From: Micromonospora sp. PLK6-60
GTDB taxonomy: Bacteria; Actinomycetota; Actinomycetes; Mycobacteriales; Micromonosporaceae
Direction of reading: 5' to 3'
NCBI RefSeq assembly: GCF_019890675.1
Contig: NZ_JAIOAA010000005.1
Span: 62,001 to 126,000 of the forward strand
DNA length: 64,000 bases
Shown here: positions 26,948 to 35,406 of the stretch, one piece after another
Layout: every line of letters starts with the position of its first letter
How positions within the stretch are numbered: the stretch's first letter is position 1
Position numbers and translations under genes: made by a program
Notes under the pieces: generated by a model
What the model was told of the DNA's origin: nothing
The model's input: only the letters and a program-made list of their open reading frames with translations
The model's database searches: none

Positions 26948-27877
26948 TCACGCGAAGCGGCGGGTCACCTCGGCCCGGGTGGGCATGGAGAGCGCGCCGC
27001 CCGGTGACTCGCAGACCAGGCCGGCCACGCGCAACGCGAACGCCACCCGCTCCCGCCACCCGGTGGGCTCGGCCGGCTCGCCGTCGATCAGCAGCTCGGC
27101 GATCAGCGCCGCCATCACCGAGTCGCCGGCGCCGGTGGCGTCCACCGCGTCGACCTTCGGCGCGGGAATCCGGACCGGGTCGGGCCCGGCGGCCACCAGC
27201 GCGCCGTCCGCGCCCAGGGTGACCACCACCGTCCCGGCGCCCAGCTCGCGCAGGTACGCGGCGACCCCCTCGACCGGCTCGCGCGGATAGAGCAGTTCGG
27301 CGTCGGCGGCGCTGAGCTTGACCAGGTGCGCGGTGGCGGCGAACTCGGCCACGATCCGGCGCAGCTCGTCCAGCGCGGCCGGGCCGGTGAGCAGCCGGGG
27401 ACGCACGTTCGGGTCGAACACCCGCAGGCCGCCGGCGATCGACCAGGCCCGGCGGGCGGCGGCGAGCACCGGCGGGCAGAGCAGGACGATCGAGCCGCCG
27501 TAGAGCACGTCCGCCCCCTCGACCAGGGCGACGTCCAGGTCGTCGGCGGTGAGCAGCCCGTACGAGGGCGGGTCGCCGTAGAACCGGAAGTCCGGCTCCG
27601 GGCCGGCGTGGGTGGTCACCGCCAGCGAGGTGGGCACCGGCACGGTCACCGCGCCGGCCAGGCCGACCCCGGCGTCGGCCAGGAACGCCCGGATCCGGTC
27701 GGCCAGCACGTCGTCGCCGAGCGAGCCCACGAAGTGCGCCGAACCACCGAGCCGCGACACCCCGACGGCCACGTTGAGCGGCCCGCCACCGATCTCCTGC
27801 CGGAACACACGCCGCCCATCCTGCTCCGCGTCGAGCAGGTCGATCAGCGCCTCGCCCAGCACCACCGCGTATCCCAC
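26948..27877 (-). CDS. PfkB-family sugar kinase (fructokinase-like)
   Basis: N-terminal GEALIDLL and GGGPLNVAVGVSRLGG and C-terminal VDAVDATGAGDSVMAAL (catalytic Asp and anion hole) define the PfkB ribokinase family. Its closest style is fructokinase. It phosphorylates a sugar with ATP. GTG 27877 is chosen for its CTGGAGGA ribosome site; the frame is open far upstream but without support. 309 aa is standard. It lies tail-to-tail with the MBL-fold gene. Confidence 0.9.
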   Translation of the reverse strand: MGYAVVLGEALIDLLDAEQDGRRVFRQEIGGGPLNVAVGVSRLGGSAHFVGSLGDDVLADRIRAFLADAGVGLAGAVTVPVPTSLAVTTHAGPEPDFRFYGDPPSYGLLTADDLDVALVEGADVLYGGSIVLLCPPVLAAARRAWSIAGGLRVFDPNVRPRLLTGPAALDELRRIVAEFAATAHLVKLSAADAELLYPREPVEGVAAYLRELGAGTVVVTLGADGALVAAGPDPVRIPAPKVDAVDATGAGDSVMAALIAELLIDGEPAEPTGWRERVAFALRVAGLVCESPGGALSMPTRAEVTRRFA

Positions 27878-27927
27878 GAGTCCTCCAGAGATCAGATCCG
27901 TCGCACCAGGCTGGCACACTCGCCGCC

Positions 27928-28089
27928 GTGACGAACCCTGAGGACACCGTATTGGCGTACTGGGCCGCATGCGAGGACCGCGACTGGGCCCGGTTCGGGG
28001 CGCTGCTCGCCGAGGACGTCGTCTATGACCTCCCGCAGACCCGGGAGCGGATCCGGGGCCGCCGGGACCACCTCGTCGAGCGTTACTGA
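27928..28089 (+). pseudogene. Truncated NTF2-like (SnoaL) protein
   Basis: GTG 27928 opens 53 codons reading VTNPEDTVLAYWAACEDRDW, then LAEDVVYDLPQTRERIRGRR and HLVERY before TGA at 28087. This is the N-terminal half of an NTF2/SnoaL-like protein (normally about 110-130 aa, a cone-shaped small-molecule fold). No continuation is visible in the other frames of the following 270 nt, so it looks like a 3'-deleted remnant. It is divergent from the PfkB gene. Confidence 0.55.
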
Positions 28090-28358
28090 CGCATCGAGGC
28101 ACTCCTATTGCGCTCCGGCGGCGGCGCGTGGTGGGATGGCGCTGCCGGGTGTGTGCGGGGGCTGCCGCATCGCACCCGCGCCGGGTTCTGTTCACGCGAG
28201 GGCACCGGTCCGCACCGACGGACCGCGGACAGCCGTGTCCGCCCGCCCCTGTGCCGGTGGACGCGGTCGCTCCCCCCCCAGGCGAGCCCCTGTCGCCACG
28301 CCTCGGCCGGGCACCGTGGCCGGCGGCGACGGGCTCACCCACCCTCGAAGGAGAACCC

Positions 28359-29492
28359 GTGCACCGATCCCGTACGGCCGCGCTGTTCACCGCGGTCGCC
28401 ACCCTGGCCGCGGGCGCCGCGATCGCCCTGGCCACCGGCTCCGGCCCGGCCGCCGCGCACGGCGCCGCGATGACCCCGGGCGCCCGTACCTTCCTCTGCT
28501 GGAAGGACGGACTCAGCGCGACCGGGGAGATCAGGCCGAACAACCCCGCCTGTTCGGCGGCGGTCGCCGAGAACGGGGCGAACTCGCTGTACAACTGGTT
28601 CAGCGTGTTGCGCTCCGACGCCGGCGGCCGGACCACCGGCTTCATCCCCGACGGCAAGCTGTGCAGCGGGGGCAACCCGGGCTTCAGCGGCTACGACCAG
28701 GCGCGCAACGACTGGCCGATCACCCACCTGACCGCCGGGCGGACGATGGAGTTCCGCTACAGCAACTGGGCCCACCACCCGGGCACGTTCTACTTCTACG
28801 TGACCAAGAACACCTGGAGCCCGACCCGCCCGCTGGCCTGGAGCGACCTGGAGGAGCAGCCGTTCCTGCAGGTGACCAACCCGCCGCAGCGGGGCGCGGT
28901 GGGCACCAACGACGGCCACTACTACTTCACCGGCACCCTGCCGGCGAACAAGAGCGGGCGGCACATCATCTACTCCCGCTGGGTCCGCTCGGACAGCCAG
29001 GAGAACTTCTTCGGCTGCTCGGACGTGACCTTCGACGGCGGCAACGGTGAGGTGACCGGGATCGGTGGCGGCAACAACCCGTCGCCGACGCCGACCAACC
29101 CGACGCCCACCCCGACCAACCCGACGCCCACCCCGACGTCGCCCACCCCGACCCCGACCACCACGCCGACCACGCCGCCGCCGGGCGGGAGCGCCTGCAT
29201 GGCGGTCTACAAGGTGGTCAGCTCCTGGACCGGCGGGTTCCAGGGCGAGGTCATGATCATGAACCACAGCTCCCGCGCGTACACCGGTTGGACGGCGAAC
29301 TGGACCTGGCCCAGCGGTCAGAGCATCAACTCGGTGTGGAACGGCACGCTGAGCACCAGTGGCGCGGCGGTGACCGTCACCAACGCGGCCTGGAACGGCA
29401 ACGTGGCACCGGAGGGCACCACCACGTTCGGCTTCACCGCGAACGCCCCGGGCGCCAACACCCTGCCCACCGTCACCTGCACCGGTCGCTGA
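28359..29492 (+). CDS. Secreted AA10 lytic polysaccharide monooxygenase with CBM2
   Basis: A signal peptide (residues 1-33) ends before His34, which becomes the mature N-terminal His of the copper histidine brace (AHGAAMTPGARTFLCW). The second His is in NWAHHPGTFYFY. The catalytic domain spans to about residue 225, a Pro/Thr linker of NPTPTP repeats follows, and a C-terminal CBM2 (CMAVYKVVSSWTGGFQGEV to TVTCTGR) binds cellulose or chitin. The enzyme cleaves polysaccharide oxidatively outside the cell. GTG 28359 has a GAAGGAG site. Confidence 0.95.
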   Translation: MHRSRTAALFTAVATLAAGAAIALATGSGPAAAHGAAMTPGARTFLCWKDGLSATGEIRPNNPACSAAVAENGANSLYNWFSVLRSDAGGRTTGFIPDGKLCSGGNPGFSGYDQARNDWPITHLTAGRTMEFRYSNWAHHPGTFYFYVTKNTWSPTRPLAWSDLEEQPFLQVTNPPQRGAVGTNDGHYYFTGTLPANKSGRHIIYSRWVRSDSQENFFGCSDVTFDGGNGEVTGIGGGNNPSPTPTNPTPTPTNPTPTPTSPTPTPTTTPTTPPPGGSACMAVYKVVSSWTGGFQGEVMIMNHSSRAYTGWTANWTWPSGQSINSVWNGTLSTSGAAVTVTNAAWNGNVAPEGTTTFGFTANAPGANTLPTVTCTGR

Positions 29493-29502
29493 CCGAGCAC
29501 AG

Positions 29503-29556
29503 GTGTTAAGCGGGGCCCCCTGTACAACGCCAGGCGTTAACAGGGGGCCCCTCCTT
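29503..29556. repeat. Palindromic element, family 1 copy 3 (terminator-like)
   Basis: GTTAAGCGGGGCCCCC and GTTAACAGGGGGCCCC flank a short centre, matching the copies at 11657 and 1085. It fills the gap between the convergent LPMO and asnB genes, so it probably terminates both. Confidence 0.78.
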
Positions 29557-31518
29557 TCAGCGGACCATGCTGCCGACGGCGGGCTTGGTGAGCAGGGCGG
29601 ACTGGTTGCGCTGGATGCCCGGGTCGAGGGTCCGGGCGACGAAGATGGCGTGCCAGACGCAGAAGATCAGCACCGTCCACACCTTGCGGGAGTGGTCGGC
29701 CTCGCCCCGCTTGTGCGCCTCCAGCAGCCGCAGCGCGTACGGCAGGTCGATCAGGTCGCCGGCGCCGGAGGTGGTCAGCATGTGCCGGGCCCACTCGTAC
29801 ATCTCGCCGCGCAGCCACACCCGGGTCGGGGTGGGGAAGCCCAGCTTCCGGCGGTTGACGATGGCCGGGGGCACGACGCCCCGCAGCGCCTGGCGCATCG
29901 CGTACTTGGTGGCGTCGGAGCGGGGCGGGATCTTCAGGTGCACCGGGATGCCGGCGGCCGCCTGGAAGACCTCCCGGTCGAGGTACGGCACCCGCACCTC
30001 CAGCGAGTGCGCCATCGAGATCCGGTCCGCCTTGACCAGGATGTCGCCGCGCAGCCAGGTGTAGAGGTCGACGTACTGCATCCGGGTGACGTCGTCCAGC
30101 TCGGTGCTCTCGGCGTAGATCGGCGCGGTCACGTCGGTGTAGCGCACCGACGGGTCGTACTGGCGCAGCAGCCGCTGCTTCTCCGCCTCGGTGAACATCC
30201 GGGCGTTGCCGTAGTAGCGCTGCTCGATCGGGGTGGTGCCGCGCTCCAGGAAGCTGCGGCCCTTGACGCCCTCGGGGATCACCCGGGCCAGCGCCCGCAG
30301 CCCGGCCCGTACGCCCCGGGGCAGTTTGTTGACCCGGCTCAGCGACAGCGGCTCGCGGTAGATGGTGTACCCGCCGAAGAACTCGTCCGCGCCCTCGCCG
30401 GAGAGGACCACGGTGACGTGCTCGGCGGCCTTCTTGGCCACGAAGTACAGCGGCACCAGCGCCGGGTCGGCCACCGGGTCGTCCAGGTGCCAGATGATCT
30501 TCGGCAGCGCCTCCATCATGTCCTGCGGGCCGATCTTGGTCGGGATGGTGGTGACGTCGAGGTGCCGGGCCGAGTCCTGGGCCACGTCGATCTCGGAGTA
30601 GCCGTCCACGTCGTACCCGACGGTGAAGGTGAGGATGTTCGGGTTGAACTCCCGGGCCAGCGCCACCACCGCGGTCGAGTCGATGCCGCTGGACAGGAAC
30701 GAGCCGACCGGCACGTCCGAGCGCATGTGCATCCGGACGCTGTCCCGCAGGGTCTCCCGGATCCGGTGGTAGAGGCGCTGCTCGTCGGAGACCGGGGCGG
30801 GGTGGAACACCGGTCGGAACCACCGGCGCACCTCCATCTGGTAGCCGGGGCTCCAGGTGAGGCACTCCCCCGAGCCGATCCGGCCGATCCCCCGGTGCAG
30901 GGTGCCGGGTTCGGGGACGTACTGGAGGGTGAGGTAGTGGCTGAGGTTCGCCGGGTCCACCCCGGCGTCGCCCGCCCGCGCCGACGGGGCGAACGGCAGC
31001 AGCGCCTTCTTCTCCGAGGCGAGGTAGAGCCCGTCGGCGGTCTCCAGGTGATAGAGCGGCTTGATGCCGAACCAGTCGCGGGCGCCGAACGCCCGGCGCT
31101 CCTGCCGGTCCCAGATGACGAAGGCGAACATGCCGCGCAGCCGGTTGAGCACCTGTTCGCCCCAGTGGTGGTAGCCGGCGACGACCACCTCGCCGTCGCC
31201 GTTGGTGGCGAACCGGGCGCCGAAGTCCCGGATCAGCTCGTCCCGCAGCTCGACGTAGTTGTAGATCTCGCCGTTGTAGGTGAGCAGGTAGCGCCCGTCC
31301 GCGTAGGTAAGCGGCTCGTGGCTGGACTCCACGTCGATGATCGCCAACCGCTTGTGCCCGAAGACGACGTCGGTCCGCCGGCCGGAGACGTCACCCACCA
31401 CCTCCACCCCGGTGTCGTCCGGGCCGCGGTGGTGCAGGCACTCCAGCGCCTCGGCGACGGCGTCCCGCTGGGCCGCCGCGTCCCCGCGCGCACTGAAAAA
31501 CGCCAGAATTCCGCACAT
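29557..31518 (-). CDS. asnB: Glutamine-hydrolysing asparagine synthetase
   Basis: ATG 31518 places Cys at position 2 (MCGILAFF), which becomes the catalytic N-terminal nucleophile of the class II glutaminase domain after Met removal; the upstream ATG 31527 would bury it and is rejected. RLAIIDVESSHEPL and YNGEIYNY are glutaminase motifs, and SSGIDST is the ATP pyrophosphatase loop. The 653-aa length matches actinobacterial AsnB, which amidates aspartate. It lies alone, divergent from the aminopeptidase gene. Confidence 0.95.
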   Translation of the reverse strand: MCGILAFFSARGDAAAQRDAVAEALECLHHRGPDDTGVEVVGDVSGRRTDVVFGHKRLAIIDVESSHEPLTYADGRYLLTYNGEIYNYVELRDELIRDFGARFATNGDGEVVVAGYHHWGEQVLNRLRGMFAFVIWDRQERRAFGARDWFGIKPLYHLETADGLYLASEKKALLPFAPSARAGDAGVDPANLSHYLTLQYVPEPGTLHRGIGRIGSGECLTWSPGYQMEVRRWFRPVFHPAPVSDEQRLYHRIRETLRDSVRMHMRSDVPVGSFLSSGIDSTAVVALAREFNPNILTFTVGYDVDGYSEIDVAQDSARHLDVTTIPTKIGPQDMMEALPKIIWHLDDPVADPALVPLYFVAKKAAEHVTVVLSGEGADEFFGGYTIYREPLSLSRVNKLPRGVRAGLRALARVIPEGVKGRSFLERGTTPIEQRYYGNARMFTEAEKQRLLRQYDPSVRYTDVTAPIYAESTELDDVTRMQYVDLYTWLRGDILVKADRISMAHSLEVRVPYLDREVFQAAAGIPVHLKIPPRSDATKYAMRQALRGVVPPAIVNRRKLGFPTPTRVWLRGEMYEWARHMLTTSGAGDLIDLPYALRLLEAHKRGEADHSRKVWTVLIFCVWHAIFVARTLDPGIQRNQSALLTKPAVGSMVR

Positions 31519-31627
31519 AACTGGCATCGTCGCACGGGAAAGGCGGCCACGAGGCCGCCTCGGGAGGTCTGCCCCCCACCGCGCGGTACCGTCGGGACCA
31601 GCATCGAGGCGCTAGGGAGGGCGGAAG

Positions 31628-33109
31628 ATGGCTGAGGAGCGGGCCCAGGGGAAGCCGGCGGACGGCACCGAGTCGCACGACCCGGATTTCCCGGAGGCGT
31701 TCCTGGAGTTCATGCGGCAGGGCTGGCGGGACACCGAACTGCCGGTGGGACCCCGGCCGGAGGTGCCGAACTACGCCAAGCGCCGGGCCGCGCTCTCCGC
31801 GGCCTTCCCCGGGGAGACCCTGGTCGTCCCGACCGGCGGGGAGAAGGTACGCGCCAACGACACCGACCATCCGTTCCGGCCGGGCAGCGACTTCGCGTAC
31901 CTGACCGGGGACCACGACCCGGACAGCGTCCTGGTGCTGCGGCCGAACGGCTCCGGGCACGACGCCACCCTGTTCATGCGGCCCCGCTCGTCCCGGGTCA
32001 CCGACGAGTTCTTCCGCAGCCGCAACGGCGAGCTGTGGGTGGGGCGGCGGCACACCCTCGGCGAGAAGTCGACCGAGCTGGGCCTGCCCACCGCCGACCT
32101 GACCGAGCTGGAGGCGGCGCTGGCCGACTGCGCGCCGGGGCGTACCCGGGTGTTGCGCGGCTTCGACGCCCGGGTGGACGCGGCCGTGCGGCCCTTCGAC
32201 GGCGCCCGCGCCGACGGCCAGCCGGGCCGGGACCGGGAGCTGGCCATCGCCATCTCGGAGCTGAAGCTGGTCAAGGACGAGTGGGAGATCGCCCAGCTCC
32301 AGGACGCCTGCGACGCCACCGTGCGCGGCTTCGAGGACGTGGCCCGGGCGCTACCGGCCGACCGGCGGGTCTCGGAGCGGCTGCTGGAGGGGATCTTCGC
32401 GCTGCGGGCCCGGCACGACGGCAACGAGGTCGGCTACAACTCCATCGTCGGGGCCGGTGAGCACGCCACGATCCTGCACTGGGTGCACAACCACGGCGCC
32501 ACCCGCCCGGGTGAGCTGCTGCTGATGGACATGGGCGTGGAGAACCGCAACCTCTACACCGCCGACGTCACCCGGGTGCTGCCGGTCGACGGCCGGTTCA
32601 CCCCGCTGCAGCGCCAGGTGTACGACGCCGTCCACCACGCCCAGCAGGCGGCCATCGACATCATCCGGCCCGGCGTCGCGTTCAAGGACGTGCACCTGAC
32701 CGCCATGCGGGTGCTCGCCGAGGCGCTGAAGGACCTCGGGCTGCTGCCGGTGAGCGTGGACGAGGCGATGGACCCGTCCTCCACGGTCTACCGCCGCTGG
32801 ACGCTGCACGGCACCAGCCACATGCTCGGCATCGACGTGCACGACTGCGCCAACGCCCGGAAGGAGACCTACCGGGACGGCCCGCTCGGCGAGGGCTACG
32901 TGCTGACCGTCGAGCCCGGCCTCTACTTCCAGCCCGAGGACGAGCTGGTCCCCGAGGAGCTGCGCGGCATCGGCGTACGGATCGAGGACGACATCCTGGT
33001 GACCGCGACCGGCGCGGTGAACCTCTCGGCCGGCCTGCCGCGCCGTTCCGACGAGGTGGAGACCTGGCTGGCCGAGCAGCGCGAGGCCGGCCCCCGCCTG
33101 CCGGGCTGA
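31628..33109 (+). CDS. Xaa-Pro aminopeptidase (aminopeptidase P, M24B)
   Basis: An N-terminal AMP_N domain (residues about 50-180) precedes the pita-bread M24 fold. Metal ligands can be placed in LLMDMGVENRNLYTADVTRV (two Asp), HGTSHMLGIDVHD (His), TVEPGLYF (Glu) and IRIEDD-like GVRIEDDILV (Glu). It removes N-terminal residues preceding proline. ATG 31628 has a GGAGGG site upstream. A strong hairpin at 33128 follows the gene. Confidence 0.93.
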   Translation: MAEERAQGKPADGTESHDPDFPEAFLEFMRQGWRDTELPVGPRPEVPNYAKRRAALSAAFPGETLVVPTGGEKVRANDTDHPFRPGSDFAYLTGDHDPDSVLVLRPNGSGHDATLFMRPRSSRVTDEFFRSRNGELWVGRRHTLGEKSTELGLPTADLTELEAALADCAPGRTRVLRGFDARVDAAVRPFDGARADGQPGRDRELAIAISELKLVKDEWEIAQLQDACDATVRGFEDVARALPADRRVSERLLEGIFALRARHDGNEVGYNSIVGAGEHATILHWVHNHGATRPGELLLMDMGVENRNLYTADVTRVLPVDGRFTPLQRQVYDAVHHAQQAAIDIIRPGVAFKDVHLTAMRVLAEALKDLGLLPVSVDEAMDPSSTVYRRWTLHGTSHMLGIDVHDCANARKETYRDGPLGEGYVLTVEPGLYFQPEDELVPEELRGIGVRIEDDILVTATGAVNLSAGLPRRSDEVETWLAEQREAGPRLPG

Positions 33110-33127
33110 CCGCCCGGCCCCGACCCC

Positions 33128-33171
33128 ACGGGCCCCGCCCACGGTGCGCACGCACCGTCGGCGGGGCCCGT
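33128..33171. terminator. Strong hairpin terminator after the aminopeptidase gene
   Basis: The arms ACGGGCCCCGCC and GGCGGGGCCCGT enclose a second palindrome (ACGGTGCGCACGCACCGT). It lies 19 nt after the stop at 33109. No poly-T follows, as usual in actinomycete terminators. Confidence 0.8.
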
Positions 33172-33249
33172 CGCTGTGTCCGTCTCGCCCGTTAACTACC
33201 TTTCCTAGGCCCTTACGCGGGCTTTCTTCGTATTCGCCTGTGTCGCGAG

Positions 33250-33296
33250 GATCGTTCTCATAGGTTGGCGATCGGAGGCTGCAACCGATTTGTGGC
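33250..33296 (+). promoter_or_regulatory. Conserved upstream element of beta-helix gene 1
   Basis: GAT(C)GTTCTCATA and CAACCGATTTGT occur here and again at 35297, before the paralogous gene, with exactly the same spacing (18 nt between blocks) although the surrounding sequence has diverged. A TTCGTAT block also precedes both. The selective conservation points to a shared promoter or operator, about 60 nt upstream of the start codon. Confidence 0.6.
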
Positions 33297-33355
33297 TGGT
33301 CGCGCCCCTTCTATCGGCACGACCCGTCTGGTAGCGGAAAGGGCGGAAGGCTCTG

Positions 33356-35065
33356 ATGTCTAACGACGACGTAACTACTCCCGCCGGGGAGATACACACC
33401 ACTCCACCGGCGCCGACAAGACGGCGGGCGCTCTGGGTCGCCACCGGCGTGGCCGGCCTGACCGGCGTCGTCGGTCTCGCGGCCCTCGGCGGCCTCGCCG
33501 CCCGCGACAACAAGTCCGGCGGGGCAGAGCGGACGGCGGATCAGCAGGCCGCCGCCCAGCAGAACGTGAGCGACGCCGGGCCGGAGCGCGGGAAGGCCGA
33601 CAAGGGTGCGGACGAGGGTCGCGACTGGTCCGGCAAGGGCCGGGACGAGGACCGGGACCAGAAGCGGGACGAGCGCGGGCACGTGCGGGAGGTGCCCTGC
33701 GACGACGAGAAGCTGATCGAGGCGGTCGACCTGGCCAACCGGGACCACGGCGGCACGCTGAAGCTGGCCCCCAACTGCACGTACGAGCTGGACTTCGCCG
33801 ACAAGAAGTCCAACACGGGCCTGCCGACGATCAAGCAGGAAATCACCATCAAGGGCAACGACGCCACCATCAAGCGCGACTCCGAGGACGCCTTCCGGAT
33901 CTTCCGCGTCGCCGACGGCGGCGACCTGACCCTGAAGGACCTCACCGTCAAGGACGGCAACGCCAGCGAGTTCAAGTACGGCGGCCCGCCGCCCGGCGTA
34001 CCGGAGCTCCAGGCCCCGGCGGTCCTCCCTGGACCCGACGGCGGCGGCAAGGAGGGCGAGGGTGACGGCGGCGCGCTGCTGGTCGAGCGCGGCGGCAGCG
34101 CCCACCTGTTCGGCGTCAAGCTGACCCGCAACAACGCCGAGAACAACGGTGGCGCGATCGCCAACTTCGGCCGGGTCGAACTCGACGACAGCAAGGTCGA
34201 GAACAACCACGCCCAGAAGGACGGCGGCGGCATCTTCAACCTCGGCGTCCTCAAGCTCGTCGGCTCGCACGTCAGCGACAACACCGCCGGTTACAACGGC
34301 GGCGGCATCGCCAACGGCCGGGGCAAGAAGCCCGGCCACGACGCGCCGGTCTACGGCAAGGGCCACGACGAGGCGGGCATCGTCGAGATCCTCGGCCGAG
34401 CCGGGGAGAAGGTCGACGTCAAGTCCTCCATCGAGGGCAACCAGGCCGGCGGCAACGGCGGCGGCGTGTTCAGCTCCGGCGGCCACGTCACGATCTCCTT
34501 CACCGCCATCACGCGCAACACCGCCAGCGAGAACGGCGGCGGCGTCTACGCCGAGAACACCGACCTCGACCTCGACCACGTCCTGGTGGCCAAGAACCAC
34601 GCGGCGGAGAACGGCGGCGGCATCGTCACCACCGGCGGCAAGCACTGGAACTGGCCCAGCGACGACCGGGCCGGCGCCGCCACGGTCTCCGACAGCACCA
34701 TCGTCGAGAACACCGCCGGGCGCTTCGGTGGCGGCATCTTCAACGGCGAATGGCTGATCAAGGTCGAGGACGGCTTCGCCGGACAACCGGAGGGCGAGGG
34801 CGACAACGCCCTCCTCACCCTGCGGAACACCGAGATCAAGCACAACACCGCGCTCAACGGCGGTGGCATCTTCAACCACAAGGGCACTGTCCACCTGACC
34901 AAGACCAAGGTCGTCAAGAACACCGCCACCGACCCGGCCAAGCTCCACCGTGTCGCCGGCGGCATCCTCAACCTCGGCGGCAAGGTGCGGCTCGACGACA
35001 AGTCGATCGTGGCCGACAACGACCCGACCAACTGCGCGGGCACCGTCAAGGACTGCTTCAACTGA
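33356..35065 (+). CDS. Secreted right-handed beta-helix repeat protein 1
   Basis: The 569-aa protein has an N-terminal export signal (TRRRALWVATGVAGLTGVVG, possibly Tat-type), a highly charged linker, and then CDDEKLIEAVDLAN and APNCTYEL, the opening of parallel beta-helix proteins. Repeated NNGGAIAN/NGGGIFN rungs follow to a Cys-containing end (DPTNCAGTVKDCFN). It is presumably an extracellular surface or adhesion protein; no enzymatic residues are evident. It is the first of a tandem paralogous pair. Confidence 0.82.
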   Translation: MSNDDVTTPAGEIHTTPPAPTRRRALWVATGVAGLTGVVGLAALGGLAARDNKSGGAERTADQQAAAQQNVSDAGPERGKADKGADEGRDWSGKGRDEDRDQKRDERGHVREVPCDDEKLIEAVDLANRDHGGTLKLAPNCTYELDFADKKSNTGLPTIKQEITIKGNDATIKRDSEDAFRIFRVADGGDLTLKDLTVKDGNASEFKYGGPPPGVPELQAPAVLPGPDGGGKEGEGDGGALLVERGGSAHLFGVKLTRNNAENNGGAIANFGRVELDDSKVENNHAQKDGGGIFNLGVLKLVGSHVSDNTAGYNGGGIANGRGKKPGHDAPVYGKGHDEAGIVEILGRAGEKVDVKSSIEGNQAGGNGGGVFSSGGHVTISFTAITRNTASENGGGVYAENTDLDLDHVLVAKNHAAENGGGIVTTGGKHWNWPSDDRAGAATVSDSTIVENTAGRFGGGIFNGEWLIKVEDGFAGQPEGEGDNALLTLRNTEIKHNTALNGGGIFNHKGTVHLTKTKVVKNTATDPAKLHRVAGGILNLGGKVRLDDKSIVADNDPTNCAGTVKDCFN

Positions 35066-35086
35066 GCCACCACATAACGCTGGGGT

Positions 35087-35116
35087 CCCTCCCCGTCGCG
35101 GCTGCGACGGGGAGGG
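35087..35116. terminator. Hairpin terminator between the paralogous genes
   Basis: The arms CCCTCCCCGTCGC and GCGACGGGGAGGG are perfectly complementary with a 4-nt loop, 21 nt after the stop at 35065. The rest of the 341-nt gap holds more GC-rich repeats and the upstream element of the next gene. Confidence 0.82.
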
Positions 35117-35296
35117 GCTCCCCGCCTCGGGCGGGGCGGGGACTTCCGGACCGGCGACCGGCACGGCGGGCCCTTTCCGCCGCAGTCCACGCCGTTCGGT
35201 GTTCCTGCGACCCGGCGGCCCCGCCGTCCGGCCTCCTCCCGACTGAGTCACCCCACCCCTAATGTGGGGTTTTTTCGTATACGGGCCCATGGCGAA

Positions 35297-35343
35297 GATG
35301 GTTCTCATACGGTCGTCTTCAGAAGCTACAACCGATTTGTAGC
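35297..35343 (+). promoter_or_regulatory. Conserved upstream element of beta-helix gene 2
   Basis: GAT(G)GTTCTCATA and CAACCGATTTGT match the element at 33250 with identical spacing. It lies about 65 nt before the ATG at 35407. The pair suggests both paralogs answer to the same regulator. Confidence 0.6.
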
Positions 35344-35406
35344 GAAGGCCGCCTCGCCGTGGCGAAGCGACCTTGTCTGGGTACAAGGAGAGGGCAGAGA
35401 GCTCCG

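Noticed and set aside
33197..33355. c-di-AMP riboswitch before the beta-helix genes
   Set aside because: The conserved blocks are short and spaced like a protein site; no multi-helix consensus was recognised.
35087..35260. Mobile element or attachment site between the paralogous beta-helix genes
   Set aside because: Only terminator-like hairpins are present; no transposase, terminal repeats or target duplication.
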